Shown: piece by piece, positions 42,770 through 52,283 of the stretch
How the letters are laid out: each line of letters opens with the position of its first letter
Position numbering within the stretch: position 1 is the first letter of the stretch
Origin: an uncultured Peptococcaceae bacterium
Lineage (GTDB): Bacteria; Bacillota; Limnochordia; Darwinibacteriales; Darwinibacteriaceae
NCBI GenBank assembly: GCA_937988745.1
Contig: CALKAR010000251.1
Span: 1-64,000 of the forward strand
Length of the DNA stretch: 64,000 bases
Direction of reading: 5' to 3'
Notes under the pieces: model-generated
The model's input: the letters and a program-made list of their open reading frames with translations, nothing else
Told to the model about the DNA's origin: nothing
Database searches by the model: none
Translations under genes and position numbers: made by a program

Positions 42770-44062
42770 ATGATGCAGGACTGGTTTAAGCAAGCAAAAC
42801 TCGGCATCTTTATCCATTGGGGAATTTATGCAGTAAAAGGTGTCGGCGAATCGTGGTCTTTTTATCATGGTTCTATCTCGTATGAAGACTATATGGCTCA
42901 GTGCGAGGGCTTTACCGCCAAGAACTACGATCCCGAGGCATGGGCTGAGCTCTTCAAGCGAGCAGGAGCTCGCTATGCTGTGCTTACCACAAAACACCAC
43001 GATGGTGTAGCTCTCTGGGATACGAAGCAGAATGATCTCAGCGTAGTGAAGAAAACTCCAGCAGGCCGTGATTTGATCGCACCTTATGTTGAGGCTCTGC
43101 GTAAAAACGATCTGAAAGTAGGTTTGTACTACTCTCATCTGGACTGGTCTCATCCTGATTACGCTACCATTTACAGACCCGATGAGCGAGAAAAGCAGGA
43201 CATTCTGCAGAAAAACCGCTTTACCCACCCATCTGGCCCCGAAGATCCTGAAGCTTGGGAGCGGTTCCTCCAGTTCCACCGTGCACAGCTTGAAGAGCTG
43301 TTGACCAATTTTGGCCCAGTAGATCTATTGTGGTTTGATGGAGACTGGGAACGTTCTTCTGAACAGTGGCGGTTCCCTGAGCTGCGCCGCTGGTTCGATG
43401 AGAACTATCCTAATACTATTTTGAACTCCCGCATGTGGGGCTTGGGCGACTATGCTACCCCTGAGCAGGGCATTCCGGTTGTGCCTCCGAAAGGGCCGTG
43501 GGAGTACTGTGTTACCATGAACAACTCATGGGGTTATCAGCCGCGGGATACTCAATATAAGTCTCCAGAAATGATTATCTGGATGTTCTGTGAAACAATT
43601 GGCCTCGGCGGCAATATGCTCCTTGATATTGGTCCTATGGAAGACGGAACTATCCCTCCGGAAGAGGTGGAACGCTTAGAAAAACTAGGTGAGTTCATCC
43701 GCGGAAATGAAGAGGCTATTTACCCAACGACCGCAGGGCTGCCTAGGGGGCATTTCTATGGACCTACTACCCTGTCTCAAGACCGCAGCACTATCTACTT
43801 GTTCCAGTTCGGTAAGCCTCAGGGTCCAATTCCTGTTAAAGGTATCCGCAACAAGATTAAGCACATCAGCGTGCTGAAGTCTGGCGCGGAGCTGGAGTAC
43901 AAGAAGCTTGGTGGCGCTCCTTGGCTCAATATTCCTGGCATCCTATGGATTGATCTTCCTCAGGAACACTGCGAATCGCCAGCTACAGTTATTAAACTCG
44001 AGCTCGAGGGAGAGCTTGATCTGTATCGCGAAGAGGGCGCAGTCATTACCGACAACGAGTAA
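42770..44062 (+). CDS. GH29 alpha-L-fucosidase
   Basis: This 430-residue protein has the GH29 barrel: KLGIFIHWGIYAV, TTKHHDGVALWDT and the nucleophile Asp190 in LLWFDGDWE, then GNMLLDIGPMEDGTIPP. It hydrolyses alpha-L-fucosides. It lacks a signal peptide, so it should act in the cytoplasm on imported oligosaccharides. The general acid/base is not assignable by eye. The start is ATG 42770 or 42773 with AAAGGAAG upstream. A shared intergenic palindrome links it to the barrel gene. Confidence 0.92.
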   Translation: MMQDWFKQAKLGIFIHWGIYAVKGVGESWSFYHGSISYEDYMAQCEGFTAKNYDPEAWAELFKRAGARYAVLTTKHHDGVALWDTKQNDLSVVKKTPAGRDLIAPYVEALRKNDLKVGLYYSHLDWSHPDYATIYRPDEREKQDILQKNRFTHPSGPEDPEAWERFLQFHRAQLEELLTNFGPVDLLWFDGDWERSSEQWRFPELRRWFDENYPNTILNSRMWGLGDYATPEQGIPVVPPKGPWEYCVTMNNSWGYQPRDTQYKSPEMIIWMFCETIGLGGNMLLDIGPMEDGTIPPEEVERLEKLGEFIRGNEEAIYPTTAGLPRGHFYGPTTLSQDRSTIYLFQFGKPQGPIPVKGIRNKIKHISVLKSGAELEYKKLGGAPWLNIPGILWIDLPQEHCESPATVIKLELEGELDLYREEGAVITDNE

Positions 44063-44072
44063 ACAGGACATC

Positions 44073-44106
44073 AAAAAAGGAAGTCTCACCTGGGACTTCC
44101 TTTTTT
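44073..44106 (+). terminator. bidirectional terminator after the GH29 gene
   Basis: A 13-bp stem (AAAAAAGGAAGTC with GACTTCCTTTTTT) is closed by an 8-base loop and ends in a T run on both strands. Confidence 0.88.
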
Positions 44107-44221
44107 CTTCAGAGAAAGACGCCCTAACGGAAGGGAATCGGGCAGCCGAGAAGAATGATATATAAGTTGTATGGTAAAAACAACATACCATTTAAGCCCA
44201 AAATCAGCTTATAAATTTAAC

Positions 44222-45262
44222 TTATTTATCCTGCAGGGCCTTATAAAGTGTATCTAACAGCGTATGTGTTTCATCGCAGCTGTATTCCCAGAACATGATA
44301 CCCAGCAGGCCAGCTTCTTTCAGATAAGCACACTTGGCCTCCATGGATTCGGAATCATCGTAAGTAATAAATGTTGAGCCATCAAACAACCACGGTGCTT
44401 TGGCGACATCGTCCCAGTACCGAACAAAACCGTTTTTGTTGATGTAATTGGCTACCAGGTCAGTATAGACCGGACCATAGCCGCCGTTTGATGGGCTCAT
44501 TTGATACATCCCGTTGTTCACATTAGGTACATCTTTCCACATGCGGGAGTAGAAGGCGGCGCCAATAACAAGCTTTTCCTTTGGTACTCCAGCTTCAGTG
44601 AAAATTCTCACTGTATCCACAACGCTGCTGCGGTTGAGGTCTCCTACTGGAGTGTACAGATTAGAGTGGTGACCGGTTGTATTCTGAAATCCACCCCGCA
44701 TGTCATAAGTCATGAGCTGCACCCAATCCAGATATTTTTGGGCTTTATCCATTTCGGTACCTTCGACGAAGTACTGGCCAGCACCAGCGGCTATTGTGAG
44801 ATAGTAGTGACGGCCATCTTTCTGCCCCTGCTCATGCAGAGCACGGCGGAGTTCCTCTAAGAGCAGAGTGAAAGTATACTTGTCCTCTGGACTGGCGTCG
44901 ATTCCGGCTTGGCCATAAGTGGGGTATTCCCAGTCAATATCGATGCCATCGAGTTTGTGCGCCCGGAGGATTTCTACACTAGATTGCGCAAACTTGCGGC
45001 GGCCTTCAGCGGTAGATGCAGCTTTAGAAAAACCGCCTGCACTCCAACCTCCTACTGAAAGGAGAATTTCAAGCTGGGGGTTGTATTCTCGCAGTTTTGG
45101 CAGGAAATCTAAGTTCCGAGTATTTTCTACTGTAACAGCATCATCTTTCACGTGACCGAATGCGATGTTTATATGAGTCATTTTCCGAGCATCCTCGGGT
45201 GTGACTGTTGGCAGGGCACCGCCCTCCACATAGCCGATGAGAAGATATTTCTTGTCTGACAA
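44222..45262 (-). CDS. GH18 family glycosidase (chitinase/endo-beta-N-acetylglucosaminidase-like)
   Basis: The 346-residue protein has the GH18 barrel: YLLIGYVEGG, ILLSVGGWS and the catalytic DGIDIDWEYP with acid Glu112 (DxxDxDxE complete), then QLMTYDMRG and IGAAFYSRMW. It cleaves beta-1,4 GlcNAc linkages. A typical chitinase insertion seems short. TTG 45262 is favoured since GAAAGGG lies just upstream. There is no signal peptide, so it should be cytoplasmic, or exported by an unknown route. Confidence 0.9.
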   Translation of the reverse strand: MSDKKYLLIGYVEGGALPTVTPEDARKMTHINIAFGHVKDDAVTVENTRNLDFLPKLREYNPQLEILLSVGGWSAGGFSKAASTAEGRRKFAQSSVEILRAHKLDGIDIDWEYPTYGQAGIDASPEDKYTFTLLLEELRRALHEQGQKDGRHYYLTIAAGAGQYFVEGTEMDKAQKYLDWVQLMTYDMRGGFQNTTGHHSNLYTPVGDLNRSSVVDTVRIFTEAGVPKEKLVIGAAFYSRMWKDVPNVNNGMYQMSPSNGGYGPVYTDLVANYINKNGFVRYWDDVAKAPWLFDGSTFITYDDSESMEAKCAYLKEAGLLGIMFWEYSCDETHTLLDTLYKALQDK

Positions 45263-45348
45263 AATCAGCACCCTTTCTAGCATAGATTCATGGATTTATT
45301 CGGGAGCAAGTTAGTGAATCCTTTTTATTTTATAGGGGAGGTAAGTAC

Positions 45349-46386
45349 ATGTCAGCATATCGCAGATGGGGAGTTGTCGAAGAACCTCGGGGAGGTTTCA
45401 ATCCCCGCCACTACATCGCACAGCGAGCACAAGGACCCCTAAAGCTGGACGGTCGGCTCGATAAAGAGTTCTGGGAACACGCTCCCTGGAGCGAAGACTT
45501 CGTTGATATTGAGGGTGATGTTCGTCCAAAACCAGCAAAACGTACTCGGGTCAAAATGCTCTGGGATGATGAGTACCTTTACATCGGTGCGTACTTAGAG
45601 GAAGACGAAATCTGGGCTACTCTCACCGAACGCGACTCGGTGATATTCTACGACAATGACTTCGAAGTATTCATTGACCCTGATGGAGACACTCACAATT
45701 ACTATGAATTTGAAATGAACGCACTCAATACTGTATGGGATCTGCTGCTTCCTAAACCCTATCGTGATGGAGGGCCGCCTATCAATGGGTGGGATATCAG
45801 TGGACTGAAGACTGCGGTCCATATCGATGGGGAACTCAACAACCCCAATGCTGACAACAAAGGGTGGAGTCTAGAGATTGCCATGCCTTGGAAGATTTTG
45901 CGTGAATGCGCTCCTGAAGGCCGCCCTCCAAAAGTGGGAGATATCTGGCGCATCAACTTCTCAAGGGTTGAGTGGCAGGTCAAGGTAGAAAACGGCAAGT
46001 ATGTCAAAGTGATCAATCCCGAAACTGGCCGGCCTTATCCAGAAGATAACTGGGTGTGGTCACCACAGGGGATTATTAATATGCATTATCCAGAAATGTG
46101 GGGTTTCTTAGTCTTCGCTGATGGTCCTTATGAGTTTACCTTAAGCAAAGATGAACTAATCAAATGGGAATTGCGCCGCCTCTATTACCGCCAGCGGGCG
46201 TATTACACGGCTAACGGCAGGTTCACCGATGATTTTTCCTTGCTTAAGGGTGATGATGAGTGGACAATTAAACCCAAGATTGAAATCACCACAAGCTTAT
46301 TCCAAGCCTCGGTGCTCTCTGAAGATGGTACCTATACCTGGAATATCCGCGAAGACGGGCTGACCTGGAAGGAGGAATTATTGTGA
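45349..46386 (+). CDS. CBM9-like (DOMON-type) carbohydrate-binding protein
   Basis: This 345-residue protein resembles family 9-like carbohydrate-binding modules: LKLDGRLDKEFWEHAPWSEDFVDIEG, VKMLWDDEYLYIGAYLEE, DNDFEVFIDPDGDTHNYYEFEMNALNTVWDLLL and WRINFSRVEW. No catalytic domain and no signal peptide are present. It is the first gene of an operon with the transglutaminase-like and GH38 genes, and its stop overlaps the next start by four bases. A cytoplasmic sugar-binding partner for those enzymes is inferred. Confidence 0.82.
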   Translation: MSAYRRWGVVEEPRGGFNPRHYIAQRAQGPLKLDGRLDKEFWEHAPWSEDFVDIEGDVRPKPAKRTRVKMLWDDEYLYIGAYLEEDEIWATLTERDSVIFYDNDFEVFIDPDGDTHNYYEFEMNALNTVWDLLLPKPYRDGGPPINGWDISGLKTAVHIDGELNNPNADNKGWSLEIAMPWKILRECAPEGRPPKVGDIWRINFSRVEWQVKVENGKYVKVINPETGRPYPEDNWVWSPQGIINMHYPEMWGFLVFADGPYEFTLSKDELIKWELRRLYYRQRAYYTANGRFTDDFSLLKGDDEWTIKPKIEITTSLFQASVLSEDGTYTWNIREDGLTWKEELL

Positions 46387-48992
46387 ACCCATTTGGACTG
46401 AGTGAAGCTAGTCTTAAAGAAATCGAACGCAATTTTCAGCTGAAGCAGGATTTGGCTAAAAACCGCAGCGCTCAGATGTTTGATGTTTTTGCAGACTTAA
46501 CCGACCCTGAAGAGATTACAGCACTGAAATTCCTCTATGCTTATATGCCTCTCACAGACTTTGCTGATTACAGCGGTGAACTCTTCCTCAGCCATGTGCG
46601 CTATGCGTTGAAGGCACGGGAGATTACTCCTTGGGGCAGGAAGGTTTCGGGAAGTCATTTCCTGCATTTCGTACTGCCTTACCGGATTACCAATGAGACC
46701 ATTGAAGATTACCGTCCCTACTTTATGGAAGAGCTTCTTGAACGTGTTAAGGATCTTTCGATGGCAGATGCTATTTTAGAAGTAAACCACTGGACTCATG
46801 AGAAGGCTACATATATAGCCTCGGATCCTAGGACCGCTTCGCCTCTGACCTTGGTCAGAAATGCGAAGGGCCGCTGCGGTGAAGAGTCGGCTCTGCTGGT
46901 AACTGCACTGCGCAGCCTCTGCATTCCAGCACGGCAGTGCTACACCCCACGCTGGGCTCACACCGACAGCAACCATGCGTGGGTTGAGGCTTGGGCTGAT
47001 GGTGAGTGGTACTTCTTAGGTGCTTGCGAGCCAGAACCAAAGCTCAACATGGGATGGTTTTCTGGCCCAGCACGCCGTGCAATGCTGGTTCACACCCGCA
47101 TTCCAGGCAACATTTACGATGGGCCTGAGTTGAAAGTCCAGGTGCGGGATGACCATACCGAGCTCAACCTATTAAGTAACTACGCTCCGACTCGCGATCT
47201 CACAGTCGTTGTCCGGGATGAGCAGGGCGATGTAGTCGAAGGTGCCTCTGTAGATTTTCAGGTCTTCAACTTCGGCATGTTTTCCACCATAGTGCGGCGC
47301 ATCAGTGATGCACAGGGTGAAGCGCACATTACCACCGGCCACGGCGATCTTATGATTTTTGCTTTCAACGATGAGGGTTGGGGTTATAAGTATGCTCCTG
47401 CCGACAGCGGTCCTGTAGTCGAAGTGCGTTTGTCTAAGGAGCAGCCTGAAGAAGCGTTTGAACTGACTATGACACCTCCCCCTGAGCTTCCCGACAAAGA
47501 AGTCCAGGTGACCGAAGAAGAGCGGGAGACTAATAACGCACGGCTCAAGTACGAAGACGAAGTGCGTACAGCCTACGAAGCTACTTTCGTTACGGAAGAA
47601 GAAGCTCGTAAACTGGCTCAGGAGCTCGGCCTCGACGAAGACGGTACCGTTGATGTGCTCATTAAAGCGCGCGGAAACAGCCATCACATCGCACAATTCC
47701 TCAAAGATGCCGCTCCGAAGTATGGCGAGTGGGCACTGCGCATCCTGCAGGTTGTGTCGGCGAAGGACTTAGGCGATACAACTGCTGAGGTACTGACAGA
47801 CCATCTCGAGTACGGCCTGCTAGAAAGAGGGCGCTTCTCAGATGAGGACTTTGCTGCCTATGTTCTGTGCCCTCGGGTTTCGCTAGAAGTAATGCGTCCG
47901 TATCGGGCGTTCTTCCGGTCGGAGTTCAGCTCTGAGATGCAGGCTGAATTCAAAGATAATCCGGCAAAGATAGTCGATTGGATTAAGGAGAACATTGAAG
48001 AGGTACAAACCGGCCTGTTCAGAGGATTCCCGACCCCACGCGGCGTTTATGAACTTGGCTTAGCAGATTCTCATGCCCAAGAAATATTGTTTGTGGCATT
48101 AGCCCGCAGCTTTGGCATTCCGGCCCGCCTTGATCCAATGGATAGAAAGCCCCAGTATCTCACTGAAGAGGGTTGGGTTGATGCTCGGATTGGCAGCGGC
48201 AATGTTGAAACGCAAGCTGGTGAGGAAGGGCAGGCCCAGAATGCAATGGTCCGCTTCCACAGAAGAACTGCTGAAGCAGGCAAGCTCGAGTACTACCGCA
48301 ACTTCACTGTGTCCAGACTGGAGGGCAATACCTTCCATACACTGCGCTTCCGCGACCTTGACGAAGCTAGCTTTGATGAGAAAGATTTCAGTGATACTCT
48401 CCAGGTGAGACCAGGTTACTACTGGCTCACCACAGGCAACAGACTGGCTGATGGATCGGTACTTGTAAGGGTGCAGCCTTTCCATGTTAGGGCAAACGAA
48501 ACAACTACCGTCGAGCTTGTACTCCGCACGGATGACAAGGAACAAGCAGCATTGGGCCGCATGACAGATGTCTCGTTCCAAGGCTTTGACGGTGAGGATG
48601 TTGCAGTCAACGCAGCAGTTTGGGAAGAAGACATGCTGCTAGCTTGGATCGAGCCCGATCGGGAACCAACCAAGCATCTCATTCGTGAACTTGGGGAACT
48701 AAAGACTGATTACGAGAAACGTGGCTTGTCAGTTGTCCTTGCAATGGGAGAAGATAAGCTCACCGATTCTTTTGACCCCGATTCTTATACAAATCTGCCC
48801 CGCGGAGCGGTGTTCTGCTTAGACAAAGACTACACTGCTCTTCAAAAGGTAGAAAGTGCTTTAGGAAAAGTATTTCCCCGCAGCTATCCGATTGTGCTTG
48901 CGGTTAATTCACAAGGCGAGGTTGTTTATTCGTCCACAGGTTATCAGATCGGTACTGGTGTGCAAGTTTTAGAACACCTTAGAAGGGAATGA
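46383..48992 (+). CDS. transglutaminase-like protein with degenerate second copy and thioredoxin-like C-terminus
   Basis: The 869-residue protein has a transglutaminase core at residues about 130-225: Cys165 in GRCGEESALLVTALRSLCIPAR and His198 in SNHAWVEAW; the third acid position is GACEPE rather than the usual Asp. A beta-sandwich follows. A second transglutaminase-like region near residues 540-600 (HAQEILFVALARSFGIPARLD) has lost the catalytic cysteine. The C-terminal 110 residues look like a thioredoxin fold without CxxC (SYPIVLAVNSQGEVVY). No signal peptide. GTG 46383 overlaps the CBM9-like stop. It may act as a peptidase or amidase on glycopeptides (inference). Confidence 0.78.
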   Translation: MNPFGLSEASLKEIERNFQLKQDLAKNRSAQMFDVFADLTDPEEITALKFLYAYMPLTDFADYSGELFLSHVRYALKAREITPWGRKVSGSHFLHFVLPYRITNETIEDYRPYFMEELLERVKDLSMADAILEVNHWTHEKATYIASDPRTASPLTLVRNAKGRCGEESALLVTALRSLCIPARQCYTPRWAHTDSNHAWVEAWADGEWYFLGACEPEPKLNMGWFSGPARRAMLVHTRIPGNIYDGPELKVQVRDDHTELNLLSNYAPTRDLTVVVRDEQGDVVEGASVDFQVFNFGMFSTIVRRISDAQGEAHITTGHGDLMIFAFNDEGWGYKYAPADSGPVVEVRLSKEQPEEAFELTMTPPPELPDKEVQVTEEERETNNARLKYEDEVRTAYEATFVTEEEARKLAQELGLDEDGTVDVLIKARGNSHHIAQFLKDAAPKYGEWALRILQVVSAKDLGDTTAEVLTDHLEYGLLERGRFSDEDFAAYVLCPRVSLEVMRPYRAFFRSEFSSEMQAEFKDNPAKIVDWIKENIEEVQTGLFRGFPTPRGVYELGLADSHAQEILFVALARSFGIPARLDPMDRKPQYLTEEGWVDARIGSGNVETQAGEEGQAQNAMVRFHRRTAEAGKLEYYRNFTVSRLEGNTFHTLRFRDLDEASFDEKDFSDTLQVRPGYYWLTTGNRLADGSVLVRVQPFHVRANETTTVELVLRTDDKEQAALGRMTDVSFQGFDGEDVAVNAAVWEEDMLLAWIEPDREPTKHLIRELGELKTDYEKRGLSVVLAMGEDKLTDSFDPDSYTNLPRGAVFCLDKDYTALQKVESALGKVFPRSYPIVLAVNSQGEVVYSSTGYQIGTGVQVLEHLRRE

Positions 48993-48997
48993 AGTGC

Positions 48998-51900
48998 ATG
49001 TTCTTTACGGTAGAAAAAGCTGATCGATACATCACGGATCTGCGGCCGTATATTTACGAAGACAGAACCAAAATAGAAGACTTCAAACATTGGCCAGAGA
49101 ATGCAGCAGGTGCACACCTGCCCGAGTTCGACGACAGCCAGTGGAACGATTTTAAGGTCGGCGGCGCATGGGGCGGCCGCGACCAGACACATTGGTTTAG
49201 AACTACTGTAACCATTCCAGAGGAATGGCGGGATGCTAAAGTTGCTCTGTATCTTGCAGTAGGTGCTGGCGAGACCGGTGGCCTGCGCGGGGCAGAGTCA
49301 CTAGCTTACATCAACGGCCTTCCCGTACAGGGGTTGGACGTCAACCACGCAGAAGTGCTGCTCCTGCCAGAGTGGATGGAAGCTGGTGAGTTCCACTTAG
49401 CAATTAAGGCCTTCAGCGGCCTGCAGAATGAAACAAGGTGGTTCTACAGGGCAGAACTGGTAAAGATCAATGAAGCCGCGGAAGATTTCTATTTCCGTGC
49501 TGCAACAGTTCTAGATACTATCAGAATCCTGCCAGAAAGCGATTATATCCGCACCAGCCTGCTTAATCTTTTGAACGACGCTGTCAATACCACTGATTTC
49601 CGTCGTCCTCGTTCTCCTGAATTCTACGCATCGATTGCAAAGGCGAATGAAGAACTGAAGCAGGGCCTGCGGGAGTTGAAGGACGAGTCTGGAAAGCAGC
49701 CGGTTATCACTGCTGTCGGTCATTCCCATATTGACCTGGCTTGGTGGTGGCAGATCAAACATACACGGGAAAAGGCAAGCCGCACTTTCTCCACCGTAAA
49801 CCATCTGATGGAGCAGTATCCGGAGTATCAATTCTTAGCCAGCCAACCCCAGCTTTATGAGTTCATCAAACAGGATTACCCCGAAATCTTTGAACGGGTA
49901 AAACAGCGCGTGAAAGAAGGTAAGTGGGAAGTTACAGGTGGCATGTGGGTCGAGCCTGACTGTAACGTTCCCTCCGGTGAATCCTTAGTCCGTCAGTTCC
50001 TGATGGGACAGAAGTTCATGGAGGAAGAGTTTGGCGTCCGCTCTACCGTGCTGTGGTTGCCTGACGTGTTCGGTTACTCCTGGGCAATGCCTCAGATTAT
50101 TAAGAAGAGTGGCCACAAGTACTTTATGACCACCAAGATCAGCTGGAGCCAATATAACCGGCCGACCTATGACACATTTATGTGGCGCGGTATCGACGGT
50201 ACTGAAGTCTTAACTCACTTCATTACCACCACTGATTCGCCTAAGCCGCGTTTCTACACCTACAACGGTGTACTGAATCCAGCAAGCGCTGTCCGGAGCT
50301 GGCAGCATTATCAGCAGAAGGACATCAATGATGAACTGCTCTTGGCCTATGGCTTTGGTGATGGAGGCGGTGGCCCCACCAAGGAAATGATCGAAACAGG
50401 TAAGAAGATGCAGGAAATCCCAGGTTTGCCTGAAATCCGCTTCGGCAAAGCCGAGCCGTTCTTCGAACGTCTCGAAGAGAAGGTGAAGGATAATCCGAAG
50501 CTGCCTGTAGTCGATGGTGAGCTCTATCTCGAGTATCATCGCGGCACATATACATCCCAGGCCCGCACCAAACGGAACAACCGTCTCAGTGAAATCATGC
50601 TTCATGACGTGGAGCTGTTTAACGCTCTAGCAATGAATGAAGTACCGGGTCATGAGTATCCACAGGATGAAATCAACGAGAACTGGAAGACCGTGCTCCG
50701 CAACCAGTTCCACGATATCCTGCCTGGCTCGTCTATCGCTGAGGTATACGAAGATGCAGATGCAGAGTATGCTCAGGTGCTTGGTTCTAGCTGGGATCAC
50801 CTGCAGACAGCTCTCAAAGCTTTAGCCAGCCGTGTCGTTATGGATGGCGAAAAAATCGTTGTCTTTAACTCACTCTCTTGGGACCGCTGCGGCACCGCTA
50901 TCTTGCCTTGGAGCGATGAGCTGGAGGGTAAGGTCTTCGTCGATGATGAGGGCAAACTCCTTGAGGCTCGCATTGTCGAAACCACTTCTGGCAAGGTTGT
51001 GGAGATTGAAGTGCCCAACATCCCGAGCTTTGGATACAAAGCGTTCCGCGTGAAGTCTCAGGATGAAGTACAGGCAGCAGACCAGGTAACACCTGAAAAG
51101 ACTGTACGCCTTGAAGGCCGGACTATTGAGTCGCCTTACTACCGCATCGTTCTCAACGAAGCGGGACAGATCACTTCCTTGTTTGACAAAGAAGCTGACC
51201 GGGAAGTACTGCCTGAGGGCATGGCGGCTAACGTGATCGAGGCTTTCGAAGACAAACCAATGTACTACGATGCTTGGGACATTGACATTTACTATAGAGA
51301 AAAACCATACGCTGTACAGCATCCAGTCGAGTGGAAGGTGCTGGAAAACGGACCCAGCCGAGTTGTGATTGCCTTTGAGTGGCCGTTCCTCCAGTCTACA
51401 ATTAAACAGCAGATGATTGTTTACTCCGATCGCCGTCGAATTGACTTCAAGACAGAGATTGATTGGAACGAACATCAGATTCTGCTCAAGGCTGCTTTCC
51501 CAGTGGATGTACGCAGTACAAAGGCAACCTACGAAATTCAGTTTGGTAACGTAGAGCGGCCTACCCACTGGAATACCAGCTGGGATTATGCTAAGTTCGA
51601 GACTTGTGCTCAGAAATGGGTCGACTTGTCGCAGCGTGACTACGGTGTCAGTCTCCTCAATGACTGCAAGTATGGTCATGACGTGAAAGACAACATCATG
51701 CGTATCACACTGCTCAAGTCTGGTATTGAACCAGATCCAAATGCGGACCACGGGCACCATGAGTTCACTTACAGTCTCCTACCTCACAGCGGTGACTGGT
51801 ATGAAGCGAATACCACTCAAGAGGCTTATGAGCTGAACTATCCGCTGCGCGCCGTCTATACCCAAAGCCCAGCCGGCTCTCTGCCTGAAGAGCAGAGCTT

Positions 51901-52150
51901 CATTAAGGTTAAAGGCGAAGGTGTCATTTTGGAGACTGTCAAGAAGAGCGAAAAAGATTCCAGCCTTGTGCTGCGCTTCTACGAGTATGGCAATCGTCGT
52001 TCGACTGTAGAAGTCGAACTGGCTGCTGAACTATCTTCTGTTGAGGAATGCAACTTGATGGAAGAAGAGTGTCAGGCAGTGCCCTTCACAGGTAAGACGT
52101 TCTCCTTCGATATTGATCCCTATGAGATCAAGACATTCAAGATCAGGTGA
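48998..52150 (+). CDS. GH38 alpha-mannosidase
   Basis: The 1050-residue enzyme has an N-terminal beta domain (residues about 1-230), the GH38 catalytic domain with zinc ligands H244 and D246 in AVGHSHIDLAWWW, nucleophile D356 in LWLPDVFGYSWAMPQI, and the C-terminal beta-sandwich domains of the family. It hydrolyses alpha-mannosides in the cytoplasm. ATG 48998 is at a better distance from AAGGGA than ATG 48989. It is the last gene of the CBM9-like operon, and 130 bases separate it from the GntR-LacI regulator. Confidence 0.93.
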   Translation: MFFTVEKADRYITDLRPYIYEDRTKIEDFKHWPENAAGAHLPEFDDSQWNDFKVGGAWGGRDQTHWFRTTVTIPEEWRDAKVALYLAVGAGETGGLRGAESLAYINGLPVQGLDVNHAEVLLLPEWMEAGEFHLAIKAFSGLQNETRWFYRAELVKINEAAEDFYFRAATVLDTIRILPESDYIRTSLLNLLNDAVNTTDFRRPRSPEFYASIAKANEELKQGLRELKDESGKQPVITAVGHSHIDLAWWWQIKHTREKASRTFSTVNHLMEQYPEYQFLASQPQLYEFIKQDYPEIFERVKQRVKEGKWEVTGGMWVEPDCNVPSGESLVRQFLMGQKFMEEEFGVRSTVLWLPDVFGYSWAMPQIIKKSGHKYFMTTKISWSQYNRPTYDTFMWRGIDGTEVLTHFITTTDSPKPRFYTYNGVLNPASAVRSWQHYQQKDINDELLLAYGFGDGGGGPTKEMIETGKKMQEIPGLPEIRFGKAEPFFERLEEKVKDNPKLPVVDGELYLEYHRGTYTSQARTKRNNRLSEIMLHDVELFNALAMNEVPGHEYPQDEINENWKTVLRNQFHDILPGSSIAEVYEDADAEYAQVLGSSWDHLQTALKALASRVVMDGEKIVVFNSLSWDRCGTAILPWSDELEGKVFVDDEGKLLEARIVETTSGKVVEIEVPNIPSFGYKAFRVKSQDEVQAADQVTPEKTVRLEGRTIESPYYRIVLNEAGQITSLFDKEADREVLPEGMAANVIEAFEDKPMYYDAWDIDIYYREKPYAVQHPVEWKVLENGPSRVVIAFEWPFLQSTIKQQMIVYSDRRRIDFKTEIDWNEHQILLKAAFPVDVRSTKATYEIQFGNVERPTHWNTSWDYAKFETCAQKWVDLSQRDYGVSLLNDCKYGHDVKDNIMRITLLKSGIEPDPNADHGHHEFTYSLLPHSGDWYEANTTQEAYELNYPLRAVYTQSPAGSLPEEQSFIKVKGEGVILETVKKSEKDSSLVLRFYEYGNRRSTVEVELAAELSSVEECNLMEEECQAVPFTGKTFSFDIDPYEIKTFKIR

Positions 52151-52215
52151 GTCAGCAAGTAATTACCTGTTAAAAATGTCGGATTGGAAAAGGGATCTGT
52201 AAGGTTTTGTTGAAA

Positions 52216-52234
52216 ACCATAATAGTGGTATGGT
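52216..52234 (+). promoter_or_regulatory. candidate GntR/LacI-type operator
   Basis: ACCATA and TATGGT are separated by seven bases in a 19-bp palindrome, the typical size for GntR and LacI family sites. It overlaps a possible TTGTTG-16-TATGGT promoter in front of the regulator gene. Autoregulation is inferred. Confidence 0.5.
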
Positions 52235-52283
52235 AAAAAGCCCAACCATTTGAGGGTTTGGTTCGGCAAAGAGGTGAGTCTTG

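Noticed and set aside
44169..44180. GTATGGTAAAAA shared with the regulator operator at 52228-52240
   Set aside because: A 12-base match between two AT-rich sites is expected by chance in 64 kb, and the first copy lies between two convergent gene ends.
50870..51760. 296-codon minus-strand frame inside the GH38 gene
   Set aside because: It is a shadow of the mannosidase reading frame with a composition unlike a real protein, and no ribosome binding site.
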